NCBI GenBank assembly: GCA_033063855.1
Contig: CP093830.1
Location: 15,066,854-15,130,853 of the forward strand
Source: Smittia aterrima
Lineage: Eukaryota; Arthropoda; Insecta; Diptera; Chironomidae
Direction of reading: 5' to 3'
Length of the DNA stretch: 64,000 bases
Part shown: positions 25,401-40,400 of the stretch, in pieces
Layout: each line of letters starts with the position of its first letter
Numbering within the stretch: the first letter of the stretch is position 1
The notes under the pieces: model-generated
Told to the model about the DNA's origin: nothing
Seen by the model: the letters and a program-made list of their open reading frames with translations, nothing else
Databases searched by the model: none
Position numbers and translations under genes: made by a program

Positions 25401-28400
25401 AAATATTCTCTGGCACTCAGCCAATAAAACATTGAGAAATTAAAAAAAAAACAAGTTTGGTGTTAAAATAAATGATTTAATTTCTCATTCGCTGCTGTTG
25501 AGGTTGAAATGTTAACTACAGCTTCAAACAAAAGAAATACAGACATCAAATGTTTGCACTTGTTTTGTACTGTTTACTCCTCATCACATAAAGCTTCCAT
25601 ATAATTGATGGCTTTTTAATATCGCTAAGAGTAAGGAAGATAGACCGGATCATGCGGGCAGGTTTATCAACTTTGACATTGTTGTGACAAGAGAGATGAA
25701 ATTAATATCCGGATATTGAATGGATCTTGAACGCTTCAATGAGGCAGGCGCCAATAAGAAATTCATTCTGAAATTACGTCGATTTTCCTCTGGATATCAA
25801 TCGTTTTTGTATAAAAAAAAGCAAGTAAGATCAAAGAATATACTGTACGTAATTTCTGAACGAAGTCTTTTAAGTCAATCCCATTGATTGAAAAAATGAT
25901 TCAACGGCAATTTTGTGCCATTAACTCACGTGCACAATCGACCGGAAAATTCATTTCATCAGCCATCTATTGTCGTTTTAGTGTTAAAGAAGAGGAATTT
26001 CTTAAGAATCGTTTGATTAATTGGTTTGAAGTTTTTTTCTGAGACTCGAGATTTTTCTTAGCTATTAACAAATGGTTTGCCAATTAGATTTGTGGAATTT
26101 TATTGACCTTTTCTTTTTTTTTTAATTATTTTCAGAGCCGAGAAAAACAAGTCGTCGTCTCTTTGCGTGGCGAGGATTTAGTCCAAGCCGCAGCAAAATG
26201 GCCGCTTCATCTAGTGGAATGGGTGCATTGAAAGATCTTGTGCATCCCAGTCTAAATGAAGCACTTAAGACGCAAAACAGTGTTACATTCAAACTAGTCA
26301 AGACCGGTGAGCAAAAAAAATCTTCAAAGAGAATCAGATGACGTTCAATTTCTAAGTGGCATAAAATATTTTAAAGCTTTTCTAAAAATATCGCGTCACC
26401 GAGACCGAAATACATCTATGTTTACGCGGCAATTGTGTAACGATGTGAAAAGTATTTTTCTTCTTCATGCAATTGTCGCCTGAGTAGAAAGAAATTCGGT
26501 TAATTGCCGAAAGCGCTAAGCATTGACCTTCGCAATTGAGGGAAAGAAAAGTCTCGCGAATACAAATTAGCGCTTTTAGCGCGTCAGACTTCAGAAAAAT
26601 GTTTATTGAAATATTTAAATGTGTGCAAATATACGAAATTATTTGATGATGACACAGACGACGAGTAAAAGGGGAAGGAGATAAAGAAAACGAAAATCTT
26701 GGCTGAGCGTCAAATGATGAATTGAAGCCAATGTCAAGAAGAGAAAACATGTGAAGCTTGAAAGAGTCTTTTTCACTTTGGATCATTAAATTATAGAACT
26801 ATAAATTCCGAATGCTCAGGCTGTTATCGCAGAGAGAGAATAAATTTCTATTTCAGTGACAACACACAAGTGAACATGAGCTCGCAGTCGGGAAACGCTT
26901 CTACAGGAAATGAGACAAAATCTCTCCGGGCTACTGAGCCGATATCATCTGCCGTCGAGCTAATTTTCACAAACCGAATCGAATCGAACTTTCGAAAAGA
27001 AAAACAATCGGAAAAGTTTTTTTTGTTGACCCAGTTGATTTCGTCTATGAAGTGAAAAACTTTTGTTTCACCAAATTTTAACAAACCGTACATCTTTCGA
27101 GAGTAAAAGGCAAATGATGGAAACGAGGAATGCGAGAGCCACAAAGGATTGGCAAGCATGTCGCTTTAACTCAGAATGGCAACTTTAACAACTTCATCTC
27201 TCTGTTCTAAAACAATGATGAAACTCTCGGTTCAGCCCTTATTTTACGGTTTGAATATATACGAATAAAGAAACAACAAAGTAACTTCGAGCTCAAAACT
27301 TTAAACAAAAGACTTCTCAGGTGCATTTGCATTATTCAAGTGAATTAAGCAAGAATTAGTTCTGAAAGCTACAAAGCTTTGATAAAACTTTTTCCATCAC
27401 TTTTTTTTAACTAAGACGCGTGGCTCGCTGACTAGGGTTTTATTTTAAATTTTATCGACTCAAAAATAAATTACTTCTGAATGTGACAGATCCGACGAAG
27501 CTCTTAATAGCAAGCATGTCCACCAATTAGCAATGTTATTTCAAAAATAACTTGTTTAATGAAAAGCGATAGGTTCAAAATGAATGAGCAGCTGAAGAAA
27601 AAAACGTTCAGGAAATTCACTTTTAACTGGATACGTCGAGAGAAATGTGATCCTGTTTTATTGCTTTCGGAATGCATCAGATTTAAGCCGAAAAGTCTTT
27701 CCGGCAAATGAGTCTATCTCTGACGCCATCGCAAGTTATTTTTCATTTAATTCTCTGTCTGATTCTATCGCACAAAAGAAGAGAGGAAAAAATTCTTCCT
27801 TCTTTCTCTCCTTTGCTTTAACTTCGTTAAATTAGTTTTCTTTCATCGAAAAAGTGGCTTTTAACGTGATGTTAAAGTTGTCAGAGCTTTTAAAGGGAAA
27901 AGTTTTTCTTTATGATGTAGTAGCTCAGCTAATGAAGTTTACATAATTTGACTTCCTTCGTTGTTCGTTCGACAACGATTCAATGTAATTTTCCATGTTC
28001 CCCAAGCTTTTCTGTAATCAATGTCGAGGAATCACGCGGTTTTAGACAAGGGTTAAATGTGTTTCCTCCAAACGTAATCATCCGCGTCTGCCATCTAAGA
28101 CGAACTTTCCGCCTGACACATTTGTTTCCTATTCCGCTTCAACACATTTCAGCACTTAAACAAAAGTGTCTAACGAAAATCTGCTGTTGACACTTTTGAT
28201 ATCTTCAGGATTTCCTTTCTATGCTAAAGTGAAGAAAAAGTTAACTAAAACGACTCTCTTCGACCTCTAGCACTTTGCTTTTAGGGTGTAAAGTGATATT
28301 GTCAAACAACTCAGAACTGAAATGCCATTAAAGAAATAACAAAATTTCTAAACAATCTAGGCAATGTTCCGTGATCAACGATATAAAAAACAAGTTTTTT

Positions 28401-31400
28401 TCGCCGATCTTTCTTTTTTCTCTGGCATCATGAAAACATGAAACTAAGCGTTCTAATTAATTTGTTCTGTTCATTATTTTTCTTTTGTTTGCTGTTCAAC
28501 GTGCTGGCAATCATGGAACGTTTGTTTGTTTGCTTTACTTCATGACATTTTCATATTTACAATTCTTCAATATTCTAGGGACACCATCGAACGCAATCCG
28601 CACTGCGAGCGACAATAAAATCAATCGAAAGTCATGTTGAGACGATAAAATAGAATACGGCAGGCGAAAAAAATTATTTATTATCAATCATCCACCGAAC
28701 TTTTGTCGATTGATAGAAAAAAATCGAAACGGGATTTACGATCACACTGATATTGCAATTGATAAGCGATAAAAAAACGGATTATGCGTAAAACTCGCAA
28801 CGTCACGAGCGTCGCTAGAACGTAATTGAGATGTTTACATTGCCTAGGATCACTACTCCACATGTTTTCTATAATATTCCGGCCACGCAGTGCTTGAAAT
28901 CGAAAACTTCATTTCGTTAAAAGTAAATTGTAAACGATCTTGTTTGTATTTCTTGTCTTGTTACTGTCAAAGAGGCATGTGAGATGTTTCTATTCATTCC
29001 TCCTCCTACGAAGATGTCAAGGAGACCCTCCAGATTCTGATATCTCAATGATTTTTCAATCGAATAAACAACATTCGCAAAGTATTGACGATGCTATCTC
29101 GTGACGATGGCCCTTTGCTTTTAGGCCCTTTGCTTAACTTATCTCTTCCATAAGTACATCATACTCGCCATATGGGAATAAAGACTTTCGATCCATTTGC
29201 GTGGCAAAATGAAATCAAGCGAGAATTTAGTTTAATAACTCTGTAAAACAAATTGTTTAAATAACAATTTAACGACTCTTGACTCAATCATCTACGCACA
29301 TTTTTCAAGAAGATCATCAAACGTATGTGCGAAGAAAAAGAAAGTGTCCGAAGGTCGTCACTGAAAATAGTCTGTTGGCCTCTGAGAAAACATCAGTTCA
29401 TCATTTTCTCATGATTTATTGAGGTTTTTCTTATTTCCTTCTGAGTGTGATGTCAAATCGCCAGAGACTAGACTTCTGTGCCAGTCAGAAAATTATGAAA
29501 TGACTTCAGCCGAAAATTGTAAAATTGACTAATCAAAAGAGAAGAAAACTCAAAAGAGAGAAAGAAAAATCCGAGAGAGTGAAAATCACTCTCAGGAAAA
29601 TTCAATTTTTCCTCTCGAAAATATTTTAAAGCTCCTGCTGACATTCACTCTCCTCGATTAAATTTGCAAAAAGTTTTACGAAACTCTTCCACATTTTATG
29701 GAGTTATTAAATCACCTTAATAGCACAGACAATGAGTATGGTCAGACCTCGTTTAAAAAATTAACAATATTCTTGACCTCGAAATCGTTTCAGTTTGAAT
29801 GAGGTGTGATGAACATGTATTAGAAGTGTGCAGACAGACAGCAGAAAATTTACAGAGAGAAATGTGGAGTAAAGTTATTGCTGGTCTAATCATTTCATTA
29901 TTCTAGAGCACATCCATTCAAATTGCGCGTCGTGATATATATTCACGAAGAGAGAAAAATAAGTTTCTCACTATTAATCGCTCAATTTTGAAACTGCACA
30001 TTGACGACTTGTTGCGCATAAATTTTGAAAACTAAAATATCCATTGAATCGCAAAGTTTTCAATCGCAATGTAGAGGCGTAACTCGAAAGTAAAGAAATG
30101 TAAACCATGATTAAATAAATTACGATTTTTCTTTTCTCCTCTCAAGTGATTGAGATTTTAAAGTAAAGTCAATTAATTACAGCGTAATGTAAACAAATCC
30201 TTTCACCGAAATGAGATTAAATCTTTTTAAAAAAACTAATCCCGAGCTGATTGAGCATTAATTTAGAAACGCTCCAGGGCACCGGGAGCTTAGTATTGAA
30301 ATTTAATTGGTAGCAGATTTCTAAGCCCAAGCATTTCGCGCTTTACAAATTTTATTTCTGATATTTCAAAACTTTTAATTAGAATTTACATCGATGGAAT
30401 TTAATATCGAAATGTAATTACCTCTGACGAGTTAAGCCTTTAAGCTAAAAGCTCTGTCATTTTCAATATTGAAGTCATACTTTATCATTCTTTGCTAAAG
30501 AATAAAATTTCCTTCAAAAAGAAAATATTTTTAAATAAAAAAATTACCCAAACACACAGATAGAAAAACTTTATGTTTTTCTGCGAAAATAAACCGAAAT
30601 CTCTCAGAATTTGGTATTTTGCTAAAAAGCTCTTTCTGTTGCTTCAGAGTTTCTTCTGTTGCGTAATTGAGAAAATCAAAACATTGGAAAATCTTTGGGA
30701 AAATCGAATTATCCCAGTTCGGATATCTTAGCTCCCAATCAGATGATTAATTCTGCTGGCGCCGTAATTCCACATCGCACTTCACATTGCTTTGAAAAAG
30801 GTTTAAGTGAAAAGTATTCAAACGATTTATCTCATCTATTGCTGGTTGCAGTGAACTGAACACGCAAACCTTGAAACTATGTTCGAAATGCGTTGTGCAA
30901 CTAGCAGAGTAATTGCACAAAAAAAAGAGTTACAGCACGTAATATTTGCTTAGTAAATTGAAATGAAATGTTACTTGCAGAACTCTTCAAAATATTTCCT
31001 CGCAGAAACAATGAAAAATATTTTATTCAATTATCAAAAGCAAAGCTATAACAGAATCAGTAATGCTCCATTAAAAAGTTTCTAATAAACTCTTTTGAGT
31101 TAAGGGTTTGTTCATAAACTTGGATCATACTTCAGGGTTGAGAGAAAATGACCTTCGTTTTAGGTCGTGTCGTGGCTCCGTTCTTGACATTTCTTCTAAA
31201 ATCTAATAGAATTTTGTGTAATTCAAGGAGCAGATGTTTAATAACAAATAATTGAATGAAAAAATTGTTGCTAATACTGAGATGAGTTAGACTTTTTTCA
31301 ATTACTGAGTGGCTGAAGGAAATTAAAGCCATCAATGAATTAATTATAAGAAAGTTTTACGGCAATGCCAAAAAAAAACCATTCACTTATTGTTTTAATT

Positions 31401-34400
31401 TTAAATCGTCCTTTGCAGTTTCCGACTTCACTGAAACATTAGCGCAACTTTATGAGAAGCATGCAGAAGAGCTACAAGGTCTTGTTTCAAACTATCGTAA
31501 AAAGAATGGCGAGTTACGAAAGGAGGTGAGTTGTGCCATGAGATTAAAGAAAGACTCCCCCGTAATCATTTAATTTAATCATAGCGTCCACCATGCCAGT
31601 CGAGTTTGTTCCACGCGTGGGAAACATTTTTGCAAGAGGTCGAAGCTGATTCTCAAACAACGGGTGAACTTTCAAATTTGCTTTCGAAGCAAGTAAGTTT
31701 TTGGTTAATAAATGACAATAGACATTCGCCACAAGCCTAAGGCATTTACGAAAACGAACGTGACTAAAACTGTTGATTCGCCTCAGAGCTTAATAATCAG
31801 AGCATCGTAATTAATCCAATTTAAACTTTTAATTATCCCCTATTTGCCTTTTGGCCGACATTAACATCACGAAAGCGGACGAACAGTGAACTAATCGATG
31901 AGGTTGAGATGATTCCCATGCGAAAAAGAATGCAAATGATTAATTTTCTGTTAATTAGTTTTTGAAACAACTCCAGACACCGCAGAATGTTGGAATTTTA
32001 ATGAACTTTTTTCCTAATTTCGTGGCAGGTCGTCTGCGACAACGCTCACAAACTTTGTGCCGCAATGTGAGGTTTTATGAGTGTTGGATAAAACTTTTAA
32101 AAGTTAATTCTCAAATAAGCTCACTCAATCAAAGGAAACAAAAAATTTCCATCAGCATAAATTTTTTTACATAAATATTTTATTTATGAGAGAGAGCTGA
32201 GCTTTCAGAGCCAAGCAACCTTTCAGTCCTCAATTACAAAGATATTCTTGCATCGTTAAATTGCAATTGAAAGAAAAGCACGAGAACAAAAGAATTTTAT
32301 ATTTCAATTAGCTCAAGGATTAATTATTTTTAAATAATTTTCTTTTCATTCTCAGGTTTCACGTCCGCTTCTCGAACGATCATTTCATCGAAAGGTTCAG
32401 AGTCGGAAAGTATTCACTCATCGCGAATCATTCGAAACTATCATCGCAAAGACTGAAGAGAAACTATCAAAATGTAGAATCGACTACAAACAAAGTTTCA
32501 GCGCTCATCGTCAGAATCCAACTCAGCATTCATTAACACAATACATCGACTCTCATAATGCATACGTTCAGCAATTACACGCAACCAATGCCATGCTTGA
32601 GGCGTACAATTGTGAAACCGTGCCGCAACTGTTACAGGAGCTCGAGGAAATTTACACCGATTTGTGCAACATCGTTGCGGAAGCAATCGTGCAAGGTGCA
32701 GAAGCTATTTCAACTCGAGTAAGTACATGTTGTTCCTTGGTCGCAAAAAGCTTAATTGCAGTAGCTCGTTACGACAAACACTTTGGTTTGTGCAAGAGAG
32801 GAAGTTTTAATTAGAGTCATTCTCAACTTTGTTGCATAAAATGCGGAAGCTTTGAATCAGAAAACTCAAACGAATGCACAGAAGAAAAATTATTTACGAA
32901 ACAACCTTTGCTCTCGGTCCTCGTTTACTCAAAAAGCTTATAAGCAGCTTTTCTTCCTTTGTGGCTCTAATGATTTCACATGAACTTGAGTGACAGCTGA
33001 CGGTATTGTCCATAGAGGAAAAACATTGTCCTTCAGTTAGAACATATTCGAGAAACAAAAAGGGAGTTGAGAGGCCGAATAATTTCTGTCTACCGCACAG
33101 ATGTTTACTCAAGTACAATTTCCCCAAACCCAACTCACAGTCCCCAAACCAAAATTTTTTGAAATGACAATGTGCATTTGACGTTGACATTCAGTCTCAG
33201 CAAATTGTTGTCGTTTGCAGAGTCTACATCGCAAAATAGAAAGATGTTACCTCTCATAATTTTCAGTCAACATTGATCCTTTCCTAACATGAAAACAGCC
33301 TTGAGCGAAAAAAAAACATTGAAACTTATCCAGGAGCGTGTGACTACCCTAAGTCCCACACGTGTGCCATATTCATCTCTATTTAATCAGAAACGCTACA
33401 GTACATTTGCTCTCTAATACTTCCCCGAAGCAAACAAAGTAAATATTTCATCAAGCTCCAATTGTGCAAAGCAAGAAGAAAGAGTGCGCGAAGCGTCAGA
33501 GTAAAATAAATTCGTGAACATTAAACTTTCAGAGAAATGTCGCTGAAAATTGAAAAAGGGAAGAACCGACAGCTTGATTTCCTACCTTCATTCTATTGTA
33601 ATCGGGAGGCTTTCTACCAACGCAAATAAATTTTGTGAAGGTAGTAAAGTTACGACACCTTTCTTGAAATATTCATGCAATTAACTAAAAATAAAAGAAG
33701 CAACATTTCGAGCTATGAACTCAGTGACGATGATGGAATTGCTCATGAGAATGTTGTCAGGATAATTTTGTATAAATAACAAGCTGACGGGAACTTCTGT
33801 ATGCTAAGAATATGAAAAGCGATACAAAATTCATGTTCTGGAAGATGATTAATTCAAGCCACACTCGCCACGTCGTTTCATCGATTTCTTCCTTGTTTCT
33901 ACGTAGCCTTTGCTCCAGTTGATTATAGAACCAACCTTCTATTACAGGCAGTTGAACAATCTAAACGTTACGATGGCCTTGCTCAGCACAGTAAAAATAT
34001 CTCTGGGCAGCAGGATCTCAGCAATTTTGCGAGAAACACTCCGATATCGGCCAGCCTGCTACGAATACCGAAGAAGATTTTTGCTCCTCCACAGCCACCG
34101 GGTGAGGGTGAAGAATCACTTGAATACAACGTAAGTGTTGTGACGTGTGTTGAGATGACATAAAGGTCACGAAACAATTAACAAAAGTGCTTTTACATTC
34201 CTCTAACAGGACAATTTACCTCCGATATTTAAAAACGAGCTCATCATTGACCGTGAAGCGACCCTTCAACTACGCCCATCGTTAGAATCATTACGTCGAG
34301 AAGCCCAGGACTTGGACGTTCAGATACGACAATTGCAAGTACGGATAATGATGATGGTTTCTAATTTCATTCGAGGCGGTTGCCTTGGTATTCTCATGGT

Positions 34401-37400
34401 GATTCAAATCCTTATAAGAGCATTCTCAAGTGATTCTGTTCTCTGTTTAGGTTTCCATTCACACATCAACTGCAATTATCCTCAATTAATGTTCAATGTC
34501 ATTCCCTCTTCTCGTTGTAGGATTCAATAGATGTTCTCGCTAGAAACCAGCAGCGTGGACTTGATAGCTCTCTTTATAACAAGGCTAACGAGTTGCAAGA
34601 AGATATATCAATGAAAAAGTTTGATCTGAGAGCAAAGCAGATCCATTTGGCTGCCGTCAGGGCTCAGGTAAAGACTTCACATTTTTCATTTCTGTCAAAG
34701 TCTATAAAATGCCAACATCAGTCTCCGAAGTGTAAGCATATCAACACTTCACTGCTTACTTCCCTCTTTCTCCCACTCGTCGATAACTTTTAATTTCAAC
34801 TGACAGTCTTCATGTCTCTACGGAATTTGAACCCTTCAAAGTATTACTCGCTTTTCAAATTAAAAGAATCCTAAGCTTGCATACTTTTGTTGTCTTATCA
34901 CTGATGGTCTGTCCAGTTTTTTCATCAAATGAATTCAATTCGAATCATTTGCTGCCTCAAGCGCGCTCAATAGAAAAAGAGGTTCATTCTATTTATGAGC
35001 AAACTTGCTTACACATTCCATAGCGAACCCTCTCTCTTTCTCTCGAAGGTATTCCTATATAGATATAAAAACCTTTAAAGATTCCGAACCCAGGCGAGCA
35101 TTCATTTCTTTCAACTTTTATTAGAACTTTGATATTTCGTCCCGTGAGAAAAATTTAATTTCAGCAATTTCCTCGTTTGTTTCATGAATTTTTGATGCAA
35201 AACTTTGAAGGTTGAGTAGCTTGAAATAAATTGAAGACAACGTAAAGCTCTTTGTTCTATTTTTATTTCATAAACATTTTCCAACCTCGAATGGAACTCT
35301 CGTTTTTCTCGAAATTGGTTTGTTATTCCTGCCGTGTTTTTGCCGATCTTTGTCACGGCTTATCAGCAATGATTTATAAGACTTCTCAAACCTCACTTAC
35401 TGCCAGGCTTATAAGTGATTGATGAAAATGAGTTCTTTCACTTTTCTCGTCATTTCTTTTATTAATCTTTTCGTACACATCTGATAACGAAAATGCAATT
35501 ACGAGTTAAGTTTTTTTACTTTGTGCGTGAAATAGAGGACAAAAACTGTTAATGGATGTGTTGAAACTTTAAGAGCAACACGTCAGCACAGATGAAAGAG
35601 ACTATGTAACCACCATACAAGAGATTGGTTCATACAGTTCTGTTTTGGGCAGAAATTAACGAAAACAATAATTTTTTAAAAATTATTTTCTCTTATCTCA
35701 AGCGTTCGTTGGAGACCTTGTTGACGATATCTCAAGGTTCTTAAAATTGCAAGTCCTTAAAACTTACGATATTTACTAACTTTCGAACAACTTCTTTCTT
35801 ACATAGAGCATATAATTTAATTAAACTTCATATTCAATTTGTTTGAGTGCTCTGAAATTAAATTGTCGGTCACTTAAGTTAAGTAAAGTATTTTTTCTTA
35901 TGAGAATCGATAAAATTGTTTCACGAATTAAATAAAAGACAAATTGACTTGTGACGATAGCCAAGGAGCTTTTGAAATCGAATTTTTCTTTCATTTCTTA
36001 GAGCGCACATGAAAAAAAGAAAGATTCCACTATGGAGTCCATCGATATTATCAGGTTCTCCGTTAGTTTACTCATCCTTGCACTTTAGGAAAGAGATTTC
36101 CAAGCACTCGATTGTCTTGTCCATTTGCAAATTCTAATAGAATTCAACAATCCAATCGAAGTAATTTTTTAAACAAAGTTACGGAAAAATCCGGATATTC
36201 GAAAAACAATTGAACATACTGCAGGAGATTTAGCGCACTTTTGTGAGTAATTAAACAATTTCCTTTTCAAAAATAACCCCAGGGACTTTTCTTTTTAAAG
36301 AAACTCTGGTTAGAGAGTTAAACATTAAACAGAAAATCTGCAGTTTTCTCGTGTTAAATGATGCAGGCGATAAACGGAAAGTTTTTCCTCAACATTTCTC
36401 TGCTTCATGGTTCACTATCCATAGAGGAAATTCGTTTGCCCGCATTCATATAATTACAGTTCTAAGAGTGTTTGAGATCCACTTAGCAAAGTTATTTCAG
36501 TTTAATTAGTTTGTCTTAACACTTAACGACTTCATCATGGACTTGCCATCCTTTTCATTTTTCTAGTAAATTCATTTATGAATTACATAAAATTTTCACA
36601 TGTTACTGAAAGCTTTCAGGAGCTTTTATTCAAACAATCGCACTGGAAAGTGCAAGTGGAGCTTTTAAAATTTTGCACAATGGCAGGAAAGCTCGTAACT
36701 GCTTTGGTTTCGAAACTAAAAATTTACAAATGATTTTTTTTTTCAACACATTTATTTGAATTAGATTTCAGCTTTACATTTATTGTATTTATTTGATAGA
36801 AATTTTTTAGCATGATAAAATTCAATTTTTTTTTGTTATACATGTATCTTTAACTGCAAAAATTCAACGATATCAAAGCATGTGACAAAGACTTCCAAGG
36901 AAAAGCATGATTCGTTTGGAAGGATGCAATTCTCTTGTGCGCATGATATTTTCTGGAAGCTTTTCCTCCTGGAAAATTTTGAAGTGAAGCAAAAGTCCTT
37001 TTTGGGTTTCAGTTCTTCGCTTTCCATCGCTCGCATTAGACAGAAGAAAATCGCGTTCAGTGTCGGTGTTGTGAGAGAACAAAAGTGCTTTTTTCTTAGC
37101 TAAACATGATTTAATAAAGCGGTTAGTAGTGAATTTAAAATAGTAAAATGATCCACATCGTGAGGATTAGTTGAAGATCAAGAGAAGCTTCTCAAACATC
37201 GTTTTAAACACTGAAATCTGTCATTTCATTCATAGAAATAGTGAAAAATTTCATTGTCCTCGTTCGGGATTTCCAATAAGCGAAGGGAAATCATACGATG
37301 AAGTGAGATGGAGAGAATGTTTGCTTTCTCGAGTGCAACCAGAAAGGCATGAAATTTTTTTAAAAAAAAACATCTCACACTTCGATTAGACACTTGTGTT

Positions 37401-40400
37401 GAGAACGTGAACTCTTAGAAAAAGCAAATTGATCGTATGATAGGACAAACTCTTCTTGCATTTCCCGGTGATTTAAGCAGTTGTGATATAATGTCAGAAT
37501 CAAAAAGCTAATCGTTACAAATACGCACACAACAAACAATAGAAGTTATTTCAAGATTTTGATAACAAGAGCTAAGGAAAAACGATTTTCTCTTCAACCA
37601 TTCTTGACTGTCGTTGATGACAAAAACGAGGCAAGTCGTAAATTTAACATGATAAGGAGCAACCACCACCGAGAAATAAGTAGAGGAAGCAAAATCAAAC
37701 TTTTCGATCTAAAGTAGTAAAAGTTCAAGCAGATTTTGGGAGAGCAAGGAAAAGTTTCTAGTTCTCGTTCTCATCCGGCATTGATAACAAACGCAATTTT
37801 AAATATAATAAAGAGCAAACTTTGTCGTCGACTACGACTCGAACTTCAAGTCTCGAAGTGAAGATCCAAAGACAAAAATTAATTTCTTAAAGCTTTATTT
37901 TAATATTTTCTCCCATTCATTTCGCATTCAACCGCACGAGCCCCATTTTATTAAAAAATACAAAAACTGCTTAAAGGATTTTGAATAAATTTCATCACTG
38001 CAAACCTCCGAACAAAAACTTTTCTCTGATTCCTTCATTGGATTTGTTTTTTGTCAAGAGGAAAAAGTTTTTAAATCTCCCAAAGGAAGTTGCAAGTGCT
38101 TTGTGATTGTAATGATAATGAACTTGTGATCTTAAACTTTCATTAAAAAAGCATTGTCATATATTTAAATGTCAAACGACTAAACTAGAACATACATAAG
38201 AATTCACTAGTAAATGGGTTTGATCTCACTGAAGCACAAAATCGTAAGTAAAATGCACACAATTGCTTCCTATCTATCTCTCTCTCTCACACACTCTTGT
38301 TTTTAATTTTACTCGACTTCAGGGAAAGCTATCACATCATTGAGCCCATAAAGTTGCCACTAAGTTTTTATTGACGACACAGCCATTAAATTGGCCCTCT
38401 TTGTTAGAGTTTGTTCATAAAGTACGTTCTTTTCTGAAGAAGCTTAAATAAAGCTTAAAGAATTTCATTGTTAGGTATCTAAAGTCGATTTTCTCTTTAC
38501 GTAACTCACGAATGGAATTCTCGATACGAAAAACCATTCTTGCGTATCATTAAATCTACTCATATATCTCACTACGATGCCGTACTTCCTAGTCGTTGGT
38601 GCAATTTGCAATGAATTATGTTTACGGTTTAGAAGGGCACTTTACAGGCATTGCACAAACTCGTGTATTTCGAAAGAGGGAGAGACAATTTAAAATGAAG
38701 TACTGAGTGTAATTAAATATAAATCTCGTCCACCAAGAGGATTTTTCTTTTTGGCATGTAGAGAAATAGCCTCGCGTCATTTAAGATTAAAAGTATGAAG
38801 CTAAAAAGCATCCGCAACGAGATTTCATTGGCTTGACTGTAAAGCTTTACTGAGTTGCCAACGGATAGCTTTTACGTTCATTTCTAACCTTTTAAAAGCT
38901 CGCACATTCCATTCTCAATCTTAAAGGTTTTCTCTCCTCCTCCTTGTTGTTGTAAAAGTGATCATCCTAATGGTGATAGATCGGAAGGAAGACAAATTTG
39001 CTGAGTCGAAGTTACGCGTTTCTCATTTGCCTTCGTCATCCAACTGATGCTCACATGTTGAGACAAAAAAGAAACTCTGACATCGGAAACAAAAAAGCGT
39101 GAAGCTTTGCGTGTCGGCTCATCCTTCTTCTTTGCGCAATAAATTCCTCTTACAGTTTACTTTTACATAATAACAAAATACACATACAGTCAAACCATTG
39201 TGCGATTCATATTTGCCTTATTAAATTCCATAATTCATCCCATTCAAGGGCAGACCAAATTTATTATCTCGTTCCTTTCTCTTTTATTTTCGCATTCTCA
39301 ATGTCGAAGAGAAAACTTTTTCTGATCATAAATGACAGTGAAATAACAGACCGGCCTGAATAAAAATTGATAAATTTTACATAAAATGTTCTCCTTATTG
39401 CAGAAAGAGCTTTTTTTGAGCAAACTAGAACCTGGTTCACCTAATATCGGTGAACGAAAAATGTCAACAGCCTCTTCGACATCAATGAAAACTAAGTGGT
39501 TAAAAGCGTTCCGCAGCCTCAAGCCGGCAGGATCATCAGGAAATGAAAAGTGAGTTACCAAAAGCTAAAGAAAAAAAATATTTTTACTTATAAAACTTTT
39601 TATTCAAAAAAAAAAGTGCAAATAATTTCTCATTTTAAATTCATTTAATTATTCATGAAGTTCTGCTAAAGATCAGATTCCAACTAAATTGCCATTTCTC
39701 TCGTCTCAAGGAGCTTATAATTTTTTGGCAAACAATCTCGCATTCGCCAAGCTCAGCTGGCAAGTGCTTCTTCATTCGTTTTCCATTGGATGTTCAACAT
39801 AATAAATGATTTCGTCTACGCGAGTGAACATTGTAAGATCATTAGACACTCGAAGGCATTTTTTGTTCATTCCTCTTGAGAATCTTTAAATCTCTTTTGC
39901 CCAAAAAGTTTCAACTGTTTTCAAGTCAAGAGAACGACACAAAAAGTGATGGGGGAAATGTATTTTAAAACGATTACGATTTCACATGCCAAAAGCTTTC
40001 GTGCCAGGATGAGATAAAATGAATGAAAAGCCATTTGTAACAAACGAAAGCTCTCTGAGCGATGTTGTAGTTTAGTTCCAGGCTTTGTTGGCATCTCTTT
40101 ATTCTTATGTCAACGTGAAGAAAGCACCAAACATAAGCTCGCAGTCAGACAAAGAATTATTCGAGGCGTGAAAAGAGCGCCAACAAATAATTGCTCAACA
40201 GGAAACTCATCCTGCGAGAGAAACGTGAACAATGGTGCCTCCATTAGCTCTATGATGGAATGACACCAATTCCAATTTATTCTCTCACATTTCCCAATTC
40301 CAAATAACGTTAAACTTAATCAACTTAACTTTCTATTTTTCATTTCTTTATACACTTGCGAACACACTTTATAATATTTCTCTAAAATTCGAATGTTATT

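Larger units (their letters stand above)
26136..34130 (+). other. Stac: STAC-type gene: F-BAR-type helical exons
   Basis: Exons 26136-26306, 31419-31525, 31585-31692, 32356-32718 and 33948-34130 encode a continuous helical block. It opens with a short basic stretch (SRRLFAWRGFSPSRSK), then helices with ETLAQLYEKHAEELQGLV, SSLFHAWETFLQEVEADS, RPLLERSFHRKVQSRKVF and a last long helix around TDLCNIVAEAIVQGAE. The order (early helix, W-containing helix, Lys-rich helix, Asn-Ala-Tyr helix) is that of F-BAR/IMD-like dimers that bind and curve membranes. The call rests on pattern and heptad spacing, not on a single signature, so F-BAR is likely but unproven. The intron at 26307-31418 is 5.1 kb; that at 31526-31584 is 59 bp. 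Confidence 0.65.

Noticed and set aside
26382..26786. 134-codon minus-strand ORF in a STAC intron
   Set aside because: No domain, biased composition, no supporting signals.
32894..33190. 98-codon minus-strand ORF
   Set aside because: It lies within a STAC intron with no domain and no supporting context.
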